Below, piece by piece: positions 38,960 to 47,164 of a stretch of 64,000 bases of DNA. The notes under the pieces are model-generated. The model was given only the letters and a program-made list of their open reading frames with translations. It ran no database searches and had not been told where the DNA came from. The stretch covers positions 234,931-298,930 of the forward strand of contig NZ_LMDU01000016.1 of the NCBI RefSeq assembly GCF_001425165.1, given 5' to 3'. The stretch is from Pelomonas sp. Root405 (GTDB lineage Bacteria; Pseudomonadota; Gammaproteobacteria; Burkholderiales; Burkholderiaceae_C). The position numbers and the translations under genes were made by a program. How positions within the stretch are numbered: the stretch's first letter is position 1; each line of letters opens with the position of its first letter.

Positions 38960-38989
38960 CAGCACTGCACGGCCGCCCGAAAGTGCTGA
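38959..38989. repeat. Hairpin before the response regulator gene
   Basis: TCAGCACT (38959-38966) and AGTGCTGA (38982-38989) form an 8-bp perfect inverted repeat whose first arm touches the start codon of the regulator gene; it could limit its translation. Confidence 0.45.
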
Positions 38990-39034
38990 AGCGCCCCCTC
39001 GGGGGGCAGCGAGCAAGGCGAGCGTGGGGGCTTC
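38988..39034. repeat. REP-like intergenic repeat
   Basis: GAAGC...GCTTC borders a 47-bp unit with CGCCCCCTCGGGGGGC and AGCGAGCAAGGCGAGCG pieces. The pattern of GCCCCC/GGGGGC arms around GAGCxxxGCGAGC is a frequent dispersed element in Comamonadaceae and relatives (recalled, not searched). It sits between the kinase and regulator genes of one operon. Confidence 0.6.
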
Positions 39035-39038
39035 GACA

Positions 39039-40088
39039 TCAAGCGGACTGTAGGGGCACGATGACTTCAAAACGCCCATCGGCCTCGCGCACGACCAGCG
39101 CGCGGCCGGTCAGCAGCCGGCAGCGTTCGTCGAGATTGGCCAGGCCCACGCCCGCCGAGGGCAGCGCGGTGCGGCGCGGGCGGATGTCGTTGCTGACAGT
39201 CACGGTCGCATCGGCCAACGACAAGCGCACCGCCAACGGCTCCGAGGCACTCGCCTGGTTGTGCTTGACCGCGTTCTCCAGCAGCGTCTGCAAGGCCATC
39301 GGCACGATGCGCCAGCCGTCGGCCTGGACCTCCAGTTCCAGCGGCACGGCCGCGCCAAAACGCAACTCCAGCAGCCGGTGATAGCGGCGCAGGAAGGCCA
39401 GCTCCTCGGCCAGCGGCACGAGGTCGCGCTGGCGGCTGTCCAGCACATAGCGGTAGACCTCCGCCAGCGCGTCGCAGAACTCGCGGCCGCGCACCGGCTC
39501 GGACTGGATCAGGTGGCCCAGCGTGTTCAGGCTGTTGAACAGGAAGTGCGGGTCGACCTGCGCCTTCAGCGCGCCCAGCTCGGCCTGCGCACGCAGCCGC
39601 TCCGAGCGCTCGACGCGGATCAGGTCGGACTCGCGCTCGCGGATCAGGAACAGCGTCTCGTAGCCATGCGTCACGAACAACACGCAGATGACATTGGTCA
39701 GCGTGACAATCTGCAGCGTGCTGCGGTCCACCGGCATGCCGGCGACGAAGTACCACGCAAGCAGGCCCAGCACGGTGATGGGCGCCGTGTAGAGCACGTT
39801 GGCGACCACCAGCATCAGCAGCTTGCGCAGCGGGCGCTGGAACCAGTCGAAGTGCTCGCGCTGCTTGAACAGCAGCCAGCGGTTGCCGCCCCAGATGGCG
39901 GTGGCCAGCGCGATGAAGCCGACGAAGCCGACCCAGAACACGCCGTCGCCCGGCCCCCACGGCCCGTAGAGCCCGGTCAGCCACGGAATGGCCAGGCCGA
40001 AGCCCAGGCTGCCGACCGTCATGACGAGACGGTCGTCCAGCCTGACCGGACTCTGCGGGTTCAGCGTATCCAGGTCGGGGTTCGGCAA
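39039..40088 (-). CDS. LytS/YehU-type sensor histidine kinase
   Basis: A 349-residue kinase with about four transmembrane segments (residues 24-140), then QVDPHFLFNSLNTLGHLI, the His_kinase block with the phospho-acceptor His, and an ATPase domain (LLENAVKHNQAS N-box). I chose the TTG at 40088 (AGGA 8 bases upstream); an ATG at 40022 is possible. No known sensor domain. It is divergent from the DUF1761 gene and upstream of its response regulator by 79 bp. Confidence 0.88.
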   Translation of the reverse strand: MPNPDLDTLNPQSPVRLDDRLVMTVGSLGFGLAIPWLTGLYGPWGPGDGVFWVGFVGFIALATAIWGGNRWLLFKQREHFDWFQRPLRKLLMLVVANVLYTAPITVLGLLAWYFVAGMPVDRSTLQIVTLTNVICVLFVTHGYETLFLIRERESDLIRVERSERLRAQAELGALKAQVDPHFLFNSLNTLGHLIQSEPVRGREFCDALAEVYRYVLDSRQRDLVPLAEELAFLRRYHRLLELRFGAAVPLELEVQADGWRIVPMALQTLLENAVKHNQASASEPLAVRLSLADATVTVSNDIRPRRTALPSAGVGLANLDERCRLLTGRALVVREADGRFEVIVPLQSA

Positions 40089-40172
40089 GCGGATGTCCTG
40101 TTTGGGCGCTCGGCCCCTGGCGGCGGCGACTGCCGGCGGCCAGCATCGCGGCCACCAACCACGGAGCCCCGC

Positions 40173-40577
40173 ATGGAAGACCTTCACTTTAACTATCTGG
40201 CCATCGCCGCCGCAGCCCTTGTCTACTTCGCCATCGGCGGGCTCTGGTACTCGCCCATCCTGTTCGCCAAGGCCTGGGCACGCGAGGCCGGCATGACCGA
40301 AGCGCAGCTGCAGCAGCCGCCGCTGGGCCGCATCTTCGGGCTGTCGGCGCTGGCCGCGTTGGTCATGTCGTTCAACCTCGCGGCCTTCCTCGGCGCCAAG
40401 GCCAGCTTCAGCTTCGGCCTGTTCGCCGGTGCGGCCACCGGCATCGGCTGGGTGGCGATGGCGCTGGGCGTCATCTACCTGTTCGAGCAGCGCTCGCTGA
40501 AGCTGTGGCTCATCAACAGTGGCTATCAGGTCGTGGCCTTCACGGCCATGGGCGCCATCCTCGGCGCCTGGCGCTGA
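40173..40577 (+). CDS. DUF1761 membrane protein
   Basis: A 134-residue protein with four transmembrane helices (about residues 7-29, 50-70, 80-105 and 110-130). FNYLAIAAAALVYFAIGGLWYSP and FAKAWAREAG match the DUF1761 family, whose function is not known. CGGAG lies before the ATG. Monocistronic, divergent from the kinase. Confidence 0.85.
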   Translation: MEDLHFNYLAIAAAALVYFAIGGLWYSPILFAKAWAREAGMTEAQLQQPPLGRIFGLSALAALVMSFNLAAFLGAKASFSFGLFAGAATGIGWVAMALGVIYLFEQRSLKLWLINSGYQVVAFTAMGAILGAWR

Positions 40578-40591
40578 CGGTCTCGCGGCGA

Positions 40592-41860
40592 TCAGCCAGC
40601 GAGGCGGAACGCCGCCGCCATCCACTCCTGCTCCCGGGCACGAAGCTTCAGGCTGGCAGCGATCTTGGGCCACTGCTTCACCACGGCCTGGCTGCGCGCG
40701 ACGATCTCGTCGGCCAGCTTCCGAGGGACTCGGAAGTACGGCGCCACCGAACGCGCGAGGTCGAGGTCCATCGCGTTGTCGACCTCGCTGACATTGAGCT
40801 TCAGGCCTTGCGACCCGGGCACCGGATTCATGTCGTAGACATCGGACAGGCGCCAGCCCTTGCCCGGCACGAGGATGAATCCGTGGTTGCGCAGGTGATC
40901 GTCGGTGTTGGAGACCAGCATGTTGAAGACGATGCGCGACCACAGCTCACGCAGGTCTGCGGCGGTGTTCGCACCGTGGTCGATCAGCACGCGGGCGATC
41001 TCCAGATAGCTCGCGCCTGTCGACGCATCGTCGCCGTCCAGGTGGCCGGTCAGCGTCATCGCCGAGGCGAAATGAAGCCTGCCAGCGGGCGTGCGGTCGA
41101 AGCGCTTGACCAGGAAGCTGTGCTGCCGGCTCGCGAACTTGCGGGCCAGGCTTTGCGGCACGGCCAGGCCGCAGCCCTTCGCGAGGGTCTGCACCACCAG
41201 CTCCCAGGCGCCCACATCGTGCTCGTCGCGCACGCTGGGGAACTTGGCAATCCACAACTGCCCCTGCGGATCAACGACGCTGGCCTTGGGCCGCGCGCCG
41301 CCGAGCGAGCCGCCGGGAGCGATCAGCAGGCGCAGCCAGTCGTCGCCCGCCGCCGCAGTGTTGTCCTCATCGCGCTCCAGCGCCAGGCTGGCCGCTTCCA
41401 GTTCGCGCAGCTGAACAAAGGGCGGTGCGGCCGTGCCGTGCTGGTTGTCCAAAAAGTCGCCCGCGTCATCGAGGCGCAAGCGCAGCGCCCCGGAACGGTA
41501 GGCGTCGTGCACGCCCAGCAGGTAGTCCGATTCGTGCAGCCGAACGGCCTTGCCCACCTGCCCTGCCCGCTGCGCCCGTTCCAGCCGGCGGCGCATCAGC
41601 AACCGGCCCCACCGGTCCGGGCTCGCATCGGCGAACACACCGAAGGTCTCGTGGCCCTGCGGCGGGTGCTGCCGGCCGCCGAAGAGGCTCAATCGCGGGT
41701 CCAGATGCAAGTTCCCGGTGGCGGGATGGGCCAGCGCCGCAGCATCGAACTCAAACTCAAAAACTTCCCGACCCGCGCCGCGCCTGGCGTGCAACCACCC
41801 CAGCCGCAGCGGCTCCGCGAGGCCCACCCAGTCCGCGTAGACGGCAACGGCTGCGGCCAT
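40592..41860 (-). CDS. hipA: HipA-family toxin kinase
   Basis: A 422-residue serine/threonine kinase of the HipA family, which phosphorylates a target such as glutamyl-tRNA synthetase in E. coli. The Gly-rich loop GGSLGGARPKAS and WIAKFPS (Lys) bind ATP, HSFLVKRFDR follows, the catalytic block is NTDDHLRNHGFIL, and YDMNPVP holds the metal Asp. All key residues are present, so it looks active. Its start lies 4 bp after the hipB stop on the same strand. Confidence 0.9.
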   Translation of the reverse strand: MAAAVAVYADWVGLAEPLRLGWLHARRGAGREVFEFEFDAAALAHPATGNLHLDPRLSLFGGRQHPPQGHETFGVFADASPDRWGRLLMRRRLERAQRAGQVGKAVRLHESDYLLGVHDAYRSGALRLRLDDAGDFLDNQHGTAAPPFVQLRELEAASLALERDEDNTAAAGDDWLRLLIAPGGSLGGARPKASVVDPQGQLWIAKFPSVRDEHDVGAWELVVQTLAKGCGLAVPQSLARKFASRQHSFLVKRFDRTPAGRLHFASAMTLTGHLDGDDASTGASYLEIARVLIDHGANTAADLRELWSRIVFNMLVSNTDDHLRNHGFILVPGKGWRLSDVYDMNPVPGSQGLKLNVSEVDNAMDLDLARSVAPYFRVPRKLADEIVARSQAVVKQWPKIAASLKLRAREQEWMAAAFRLAG

Positions 41861-41864
41861 GGCT

Positions 41865-42338
41865 TCAACGCCCCTTCTTCTTCAGCGCTGCCGACGGCTC
41901 GATCAAGCCAGCCAGTGCATCGGCGCTGGCGAAGCCGCTCTGCTTGATCCAGTCCCGCGCGTCCTCGGCAGGCTTGAGCGGCTTCTTGATCGCGTTGTTG
42001 GGCGCAACCAGCCGCTGCACTGACAGCCCGGGGCGTGGTGTCTTGCTGGGCGCTGGCAACTGCGCATCCTGAAGCTCGCGACCGACCGGGTCGGCCTTGC
42101 CGAGCAGGTCGAGGTCCTTCTCGATGCCCAGCACCTGCATGACGGCAAGGTAAGCACCCATGGTCACCCCCGACCCGCCGCGCTCCAGGCTGCGCAGTGT
42201 CATGGGCGCCATCCCGGCGCGCTCGGCCACCTGCTTGGCCGAGAGCCGCCGACGCAGCCGCGCCAGGCGCAGGCGGCCGCCGAACTGCCTCAACACTTCA
42301 TCGGTGGCGGGGAGCAAAGGGGCGGTCTTTTTTGCCAT
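41865..42338 (-). CDS. hipB: HipB-type antitoxin, HTH protein
   Basis: A 157-residue protein, longer than E. coli HipB (88). The HTH (about residues 26-60) is RRRLSAKQVAERAGMAPMTLRSLERGG, of the HTH_3/Xre type. A C-terminal part (about 95-157; VQRLVAPNNAIKKPLKP, ASADALAGLIEPSAALKKKGR) is Lys/Ala-rich. The ATG at 42338 is preferred to a TTG upstream. It precedes hipA by 4 bp, so the two form a classical toxin-antitoxin operon. Confidence 0.87.
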   Translation of the reverse strand: MAKKTAPLLPATDEVLRQFGGRLRLARLRRRLSAKQVAERAGMAPMTLRSLERGGSGVTMGAYLAVMQVLGIEKDLDLLGKADPVGRELQDAQLPAPSKTPRPGLSVQRLVAPNNAIKKPLKPAEDARDWIKQSGFASADALAGLIEPSAALKKKGR

Positions 42339-42487
42339 GGCAGCCAATATTCTAGGTTTTTAACGGACCAAATAGCCACAATATTTACACTACTGGCCAG
42401 CCACCAACGCTTGCGGCTGCTGCTGCCGGCATCGGGTCAACCCGTCACGCAACGCGGCCGCAACGCCCCGCCGGCAGACTCGCCGGC
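42339..42487. other. AT-rich divergent control region of hipBA and regulator block
   Basis: The part next to hipB (42340-42400) is much richer in A+T than the rest of the window, with AATATT at 42346 and 42379 and runs such as GTTTTTAAC; it should hold the hipB promoter, with no clear HipB-type operator seen. The right half has a hairpin CGGGT-CA-ACCCG (42433-42444) and the tandem direct repeat described separately. Confidence 0.5.
42449..42480 (+). promoter_or_regulatory. SARP-like tandem-repeat operator and -10 before regulator 1 unit
   Basis: Direct heptamers GCAACGC at 42449-42455 and 42460-42466, exactly 11 bp start to start, then 8 bp and a -10-like CAGACT (42475-42480). The implied transcription start is about 42487, one base before the ATG of the small gene, so that gene would be leaderless. 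The same layout recurs at 46146 and at 50188 (minus). Its use by the downstream BTAD regulator is inference. Confidence 0.6.
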
Positions 42488-42700
42488 ATGACCATGGACG
42501 ACAACGCCGCCCACCTGCGGACCCACGCGCCGCCGCGCCGTTGCCTGCTGACCTGGTGGTCGGCGGCGCCGGGCGAGTTCAGTGCGCGGGTGGTGCTGGA
42601 GGACGGCCGGCTGCTCGACTTCGACAGCCCGTTCGAGCTGGCGCGCTTCCTCGGCATCCCTATGTCGAACGCGCCGGCCACGTCGACCGGCCTGCGCTGA
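42488..42700 (+). CDS. Small conserved-looking protein preceding BTAD regulator
   Basis: A 70-residue protein: CLLTWWSAAPGEFSARVVLEDGRLLDFDSPFELARFLGI looks like a small beta-beta-beta-alpha domain, the kind found as a short gene beside large AAA/BTAD regulators. No ribosome site; predicted to start at the transcription start. It ends 16 bp before the regulator gene and so is probably co-transcribed. Not recognised as a named family. Confidence 0.5.
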   Translation: MTMDDNAAHLRTHAPPRRCLLTWWSAAPGEFSARVVLEDGRLLDFDSPFELARFLGIPMSNAPATSTGLR

Positions 42701-42716
42701 CTCGCACAATCCGCGC

Positions 42717-45700
42717 ATGCAAGAACCGTCGGGTGCCGTGCTGGAGCTGCGGGTGTTGGGGCCCGTGCGCCTGTCGCGCAGCGGCGCGCCTGTCGCGTTG
42801 ACCAACCGCAAGACGCAAGCGCTGCTGCTGGTGCTGGCGCTGGACGGCGGTGCCAGCCGGCCGCATTTGTGCACGCTGCTGTGGCCGGACCTGGATGAGC
42901 CCAGCGCGCGCCGCAACCTGCGCCGCGAGCTGGCGCGGCTGCGCGAGGCGGGCGTGCCCGAGGCCTTCCGCGTCGACGACGACTATCTGCACCCCGGCGA
43001 CACGCTGAGCTGCGACCTGCTACGCGCCGAAGCCAAGCCTGAACTGGCGCTCGCGCCCTGGCGGGGCGAGCTGGCGGACGGCCTGCAGCTGGACGACGCG
43101 CCGCTGTTCGCCCCCTGGCTGAGCGCGGCCCGCGAACGCGCGCTGCGGCTGCGCTTCAGCGCGCTGGAAGCCGCCGCCGCCGCAGCCGAGGCGCGCGCCG
43201 ACCTGGCCACCGCGCTCGCCCATGTGCACGCCCTGCTCGACGAAGACGGCCTGCAGGAGCGCCACCACCGCCAGGCCATGCGGCTGCTGGCCGCCACCGG
43301 CCAGCGCGAGGCGGCGCTGCGCCAGTTCGAGCGCTGCCGGGCCGTGCTGGCGGCCGAGCTGGGACTGCAACCCATGCCCGAGACCGTGGCGCTCGCGCAG
43401 TCGCTGCGCGGCACGGCAGCGCCGGCCGCCGTTGCATTGGCACTCCCGCAGAGAGCTTGGCCGGAGCGCCTGCCCTTCGTCGGCCGCGCCGCCGAGGTGG
43501 CGCGGTTGCAGGGCGCGTGGCTGCGGCGCACGGCGGTCGTCATCGTCGGCGAGGCCGGGGTGGGCAAGACGCGCCTCGCGACCGACTTCGCCGCCTCGCA
43601 GGGTGCCTACGCGCTGGTGCGCTGCCGCAGCGGCGACCGCGACATCGCCTTCGGCGCATGCGCCCGCGTGCTGCGCGTGCTGGCCGGTGACCCGCCGGAC
43701 CTGCGCGGGCTGGACGACTGGATCGTGACCGAGGTCGCGCGGCTGCTGCCCGAGCTGGGCCCGGCGCCTGCGCCGCTGCGCACGCAGGCCGAGCAGCTGC
43801 GCTTCGACGAGGCCTGCATCCAGGCTTGGCTGGCGCTGTCGCGCGGTGCCTTCGACGCCCTCGTGCTGGACGACTGGCAGCTGGCCGACCCCGCCAGCCG
43901 CACGCTGCTGGCCCGGGTCGCGGCGCGCCGCCGCGAGGCGGGCGCCGAGGGCGCCGTCGAGCTGGTGTGCTGGCGCGGCGCGGCCGATGACGCCGAGCTG
44001 CCGGGCTTCAGCGCGGTCCTTGCCGCCGAGACCATCGCGCTCGGCCCACTGCCGGCGGAAGCGGTCTACGAGCTAATGCGCCAGCTGTCGGGTGCGGCCG
44101 ACCCGGCGCGTTTTGCCGAGCGCCTGTGCAGCGCCACCGGCGGCCATCCGTACTTCATCTCCGAAACACTGCGCGACCTGGCCGAGACCGCGGTGCTCGA
44201 TGTCGACGAGCACGGCCGCTGGCGCACGCCCTTCGACGCCGTGACGCAGGACTACCGCGAGCTGCCGATGCCCGCCAGCGTGCGAGACGCCGTGCTGGCG
44301 CGCGTGCGGCGCCTGGACGCGCCGACGGCCCGCCTGCTCGAAGCCGCGGCGCTGGCCGGCGAGCCTTTTGGCGCGGCCTGGCTGGCATCGGCCTGCGCGC
44401 TGTCGGAGCTGGAAGTGGTGCAGGCGCTGGAACAGGCCGCGCAGGCCCAGCTCGTGCGCGCCCACGCGGCCGGCGGTTATGCCTGGACGCATGACCTGGC
44501 CCGACAGGCGCTGGATTCGGCGCTGGAGCCGGTGCGGCGCCGGCTGGTGCATCACCGGCTGGCGCTGGGTGCCGAAGCGCTGGGCGCCAGCGCCGAGGCC
44601 GCGCGCCACTTCGAGGCCTGTGGCGAGCCGCGCCGCGCCGTCGCCCACCGGCTGGCCGCCGGCGACGCCGCCCGAGCGCTGGCCGCGCTGGGCGAAGCGG
44701 CGCGTCACTGGCAGCTCGGCCTGGGCGACGACCCGACCCCGCCGCAAGCCGCCTCGCTGCTGGCGCGGCTGCTGGAGGCGGAGCACGGCCTCGGCCGCCA
44801 CGCCGAGGCAGAGGCCTGCCGGCAGCGCCTGGAGGACCTGCGCGCCGGCACCGCGCTGCCGCCGGAGGTCGAGGTCGAGGCGGGCCATGCGCTGGCGCGC
44901 TACCTCGTGCGCGGCAAGAGCGCACAGGCGGCGCTGGCCGTGCTCGACACCTTGCCGCCGCCGACCGATGACAGCCAGCGCCTGCGCCGGCTGTCGCTGC
45001 GCATGGACGCGCTGCAGCAGCACGGCCGCATCGACGAGGCGCGCGCACTGGGCGAAGAGGCGTTGGCGCTCATCCACCCGGCCCACCCGGAACGCGCGGA
45101 GATGCTGGCCTCGCTGGCAATGTTGGAGTTCTCAGCCGCACGCTTCGATGCCGCCGTCGAGCGGGCCAACCTGTTCGTCACCGCGAGCCGGCAGCGTGGC
45201 GACGGCATGCTCATCGCCCGCAGCCTGCAGCTGCGCGGTGCCTTCGAGGCCGAGCGCGGCAACCTGGACATCGCCGAGGCCGATCTGCGCGAAGCCGCGG
45301 CGCTGGCCGGTCGCTTCGGCAACCGGCCGACGCAGCTGTTCGCGCTCTACAACCTGGCCGTCACCTTTCTGCAGCAGACGCGTGCCGGCGACGCGCTGCC
45401 GGTCATCGATGAAGGCTGGGCGCTGTGTGCCGAACAGCCGGGCAGCGAAGCGCGGACGATGTTCCGTGCGCTGTTCGTCGACGCCTATTTCATGGTGGGC
45501 GACTGGGACCGCGCCTGGGAGCACATCGAGCCGGCCATCGCGGAGGTCATCGCCATCGGCCAGCCGATGTCCATCGCCGGCATCGCGATGGCGGTGCTGG
45601 AGCCGATGGCCATGCTGGGCCAGTGGCCGCGCGCGGCACCGCTGCTGGCGGCGCTGAATCATGACGCGCTGGCGCAGTCGCCGCAAGCCGGCCACCCGGT

Positions 45701-46139
45701 CTGGCTGGCCTGCGCCGTGGCGGCGGTGCTGCGCGGTGATGTGGACGAAGCGCGCGGCTGGCTGCAGCGCCTGGGCCCGCCCGACGCGATCGCGAACCCG
45801 CGCGTGCGGCTGCGGCTGGCGCTGGTCGATGCCCAGCACCGCTGTCAGGAAGGGGACCTGGCTGGCGCGCTCGCGTTGCTCGCCCCGGACGATGCGCCCG
45901 GGCTGAATGACGAACTTCGGCTGCGCATGCTGGCGGTGCGCTGCCGAGCCGCTGGCGACCCGGCGGCGGTGGCCCTCGCGGGGGCCGCGCTGCTTGATCC
46001 GCGCACGCATGCGAGTGCGGCCATCGAGCTGGCGAGCGCCCTCGGCGGCACGGCGCTCGCCGCGTGGACCGAACGCCTGGGCGCGACACTGGCCGACTGG
46101 CCCGCCGTCCGCGCGAGCTTCGTCGCCACCTGGCGCTGA
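42717..46139 (+). CDS. SARP/BTAD-type transcriptional regulator with AAA and TPR regions (regulator 1)
   Basis: A 1140-residue AfsR-like regulator. Residues 9-80 form an OmpR-like winged helix (TNRKTQALLLVLAL, LCTLLWPDLDEPSARRNLRREL), 95-230 the bacterial transcriptional activation domain (DEDGLQERHHRQAMRLLAATGQREAALRQFERC), 255-500 an ATPase with Walker A GEAGVGKT (278-285) and Walker B LVLDDWQ, and the rest helical TPR-type repeats. Such proteins sense an unknown signal and activate nearby genes. Start ATG at 42717, following the small gene; the PEP-CTERM gene lies downstream. Confidence 0.87.
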   Translation: MQEPSGAVLELRVLGPVRLSRSGAPVALTNRKTQALLLVLALDGGASRPHLCTLLWPDLDEPSARRNLRRELARLREAGVPEAFRVDDDYLHPGDTLSCDLLRAEAKPELALAPWRGELADGLQLDDAPLFAPWLSAARERALRLRFSALEAAAAAAEARADLATALAHVHALLDEDGLQERHHRQAMRLLAATGQREAALRQFERCRAVLAAELGLQPMPETVALAQSLRGTAAPAAVALALPQRAWPERLPFVGRAAEVARLQGAWLRRTAVVIVGEAGVGKTRLATDFAASQGAYALVRCRSGDRDIAFGACARVLRVLAGDPPDLRGLDDWIVTEVARLLPELGPAPAPLRTQAEQLRFDEACIQAWLALSRGAFDALVLDDWQLADPASRTLLARVAARRREAGAEGAVELVCWRGAADDAELPGFSAVLAAETIALGPLPAEAVYELMRQLSGAADPARFAERLCSATGGHPYFISETLRDLAETAVLDVDEHGRWRTPFDAVTQDYRELPMPASVRDAVLARVRRLDAPTARLLEAAALAGEPFGAAWLASACALSELEVVQALEQAAQAQLVRAHAAGGYAWTHDLARQALDSALEPVRRRLVHHRLALGAEALGASAEAARHFEACGEPRRAVAHRLAAGDAARALAALGEAARHWQLGLGDDPTPPQAASLLARLLEAEHGLGRHAEAEACRQRLEDLRAGTALPPEVEVEAGHALARYLVRGKSAQAALAVLDTLPPPTDDSQRLRRLSLRMDALQQHGRIDEARALGEEALALIHPAHPERAEMLASLAMLEFSAARFDAAVERANLFVTASRQRGDGMLIARSLQLRGAFEAERGNLDIAEADLREAAALAGRFGNRPTQLFALYNLAVTFLQQTRAGDALPVIDEGWALCAEQPGSEARTMFRALFVDAYFMVGDWDRAWEHIEPAIAEVIAIGQPMSIAGIAMAVLEPMAMLGQWPRAAPLLAALNHDALAQSPQAGHPVWLACAVAAVLRGDVDEARGWLQRLGPPDAIANPRVRLRLALVDAQHRCQEGDLAGALALLAPDDAPGLNDELRLRMLAVRCRAAGDPAAVALAGAALLDPRTHASAAIELASALGGTALAAWTERLGATLADWPAVRASFVATWR

Positions 46140-46145
46140 GCCGCC

Positions 46146-46177
46146 GCAACGGCGCGGCAACGGCCCCGCTCTACCGT
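46146..46177 (+). promoter_or_regulatory. SARP-like tandem-repeat promoter of the PEP-CTERM gene
   Basis: Direct heptamers GCAACGG at 46146-46152 and 46157-46163 (11 bp apart), 8 bp, then TACCGT at 46172-46177 as a -10. It starts 7 bp after the regulator 1 stop codon. The implied start about 46184 leaves a 26-nt leader with GGAG before the ATG at 46210. SARP proteins in actinobacteria bind such repeats with the same spacing to the -10. Confidence 0.6.
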
Positions 46178-46209
46178 GGCAACTCCCCCACAACAGCGCG
46201 GAGCACGCC

Positions 46210-47154
46210 ATGAAACTGATCGCCTCCCTGACCGCCGGCCTGCTGGCTGCAAGCCTCGCCCACGCCGGCTCGAGCGTCGGCAGCGTGAGCAAGCCAGGCG
46301 GCTTCGCCAGCGCCTGTGCCAGCGACCTCAGCGCGGGCGTGGGCTACACGCCGGGGCTGGACATCACCGCGGCCTTCAGCGGCTGGACCGGACACTTCAG
46401 CTGCCAAAGCCAGGACTTCACCGGCGCCGCCGGTCAGGCCGCCGCCACCGCGCAGTGGAACGCGCCCAATGCGACCAACCAGGCGTCCATCCAGGCCCGC
46501 ATGGGGCAAATCCACCTGGCTTCGAGCAACACGGCCCGCATCAACGTTCAGTTCCCGGTCGCCGCAGCCGGCGGCGGCTGGTCGGAAACGATGACGGTCA
46601 ACGTGCCCGGCCACGAGGGCGAGGCGGCGACATGGCTGTTCACGGTCGACGCCACCGGCCTGCTCTCGGCCGGCGGCGGCAGTGCCCAGGTGATGGCGAA
46701 TGTTTACAAGGGCAACGACGAGGTGAGCCTCTACACGCCCGGCTTCAACCCCGGCGGCTCGGACCCGCTGGGTACCGACCGCCAGCGCGTCGTCTGGGGC
46801 GTGTCGCGCAGCGGCAACCGCAGCATCGACGACACCGTCACCTTCGCCGTGCCCGTCACGCTGGGCCAGTCCTTCGTCTGGGGCGTCTACGCCACCACCC
46901 AGGCTGGCATTGCGGCCTGGACACCCAGCCTGGACACCATGGTCTCGTCCAACGCCGACTTCCTGCACACGCTGAGCTACGGCGGCTCCGCGGGCGTGCT
47001 GATCGGCGGCGTGGCGTATCACAACGAACAGATCGTGGCCGCCAGCGGCATTGACTGGACCGTGGCCGCCGTGCCTGAGCCCGGCACGTGGGCGCTGTTG
47101 CTGCTGGGCCTGGCGCTGGTGGGCCGCCTGGCCCGGCGGCACAGCGGGCGCTGA
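46210..47154 (+). CDS. PEP-CTERM sorting-signal secreted protein
   Basis: A 314-residue exported protein with signal peptide (MKLIASLTAGLLAASLAHAG) and a C-terminal PEP-CTERM tail: VPEPGTWALLLLGLALVG followed by RLARRHSGR. The mature part is Ser/Gly/Thr-rich and low in charge. In known systems exosortase cleaves the tail at the cell surface, often tied to exopolysaccharide; the exosortase is not in this window. GGAG precedes the ATG. Function of the body is not recognised. Confidence 0.87.
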   Translation: MKLIASLTAGLLAASLAHAGSSVGSVSKPGGFASACASDLSAGVGYTPGLDITAAFSGWTGHFSCQSQDFTGAAGQAAATAQWNAPNATNQASIQARMGQIHLASSNTARINVQFPVAAAGGGWSETMTVNVPGHEGEAATWLFTVDATGLLSAGGGSAQVMANVYKGNDEVSLYTPGFNPGGSDPLGTDRQRVVWGVSRSGNRSIDDTVTFAVPVTLGQSFVWGVYATTQAGIAAWTPSLDTMVSSNADFLHTLSYGGSAGVLIGGVAYHNEQIVAASGIDWTVAAVPEPGTWALLLLGLALVGRLARRHSGR

Positions 47155-47164
47155 ACCGCCTCGG

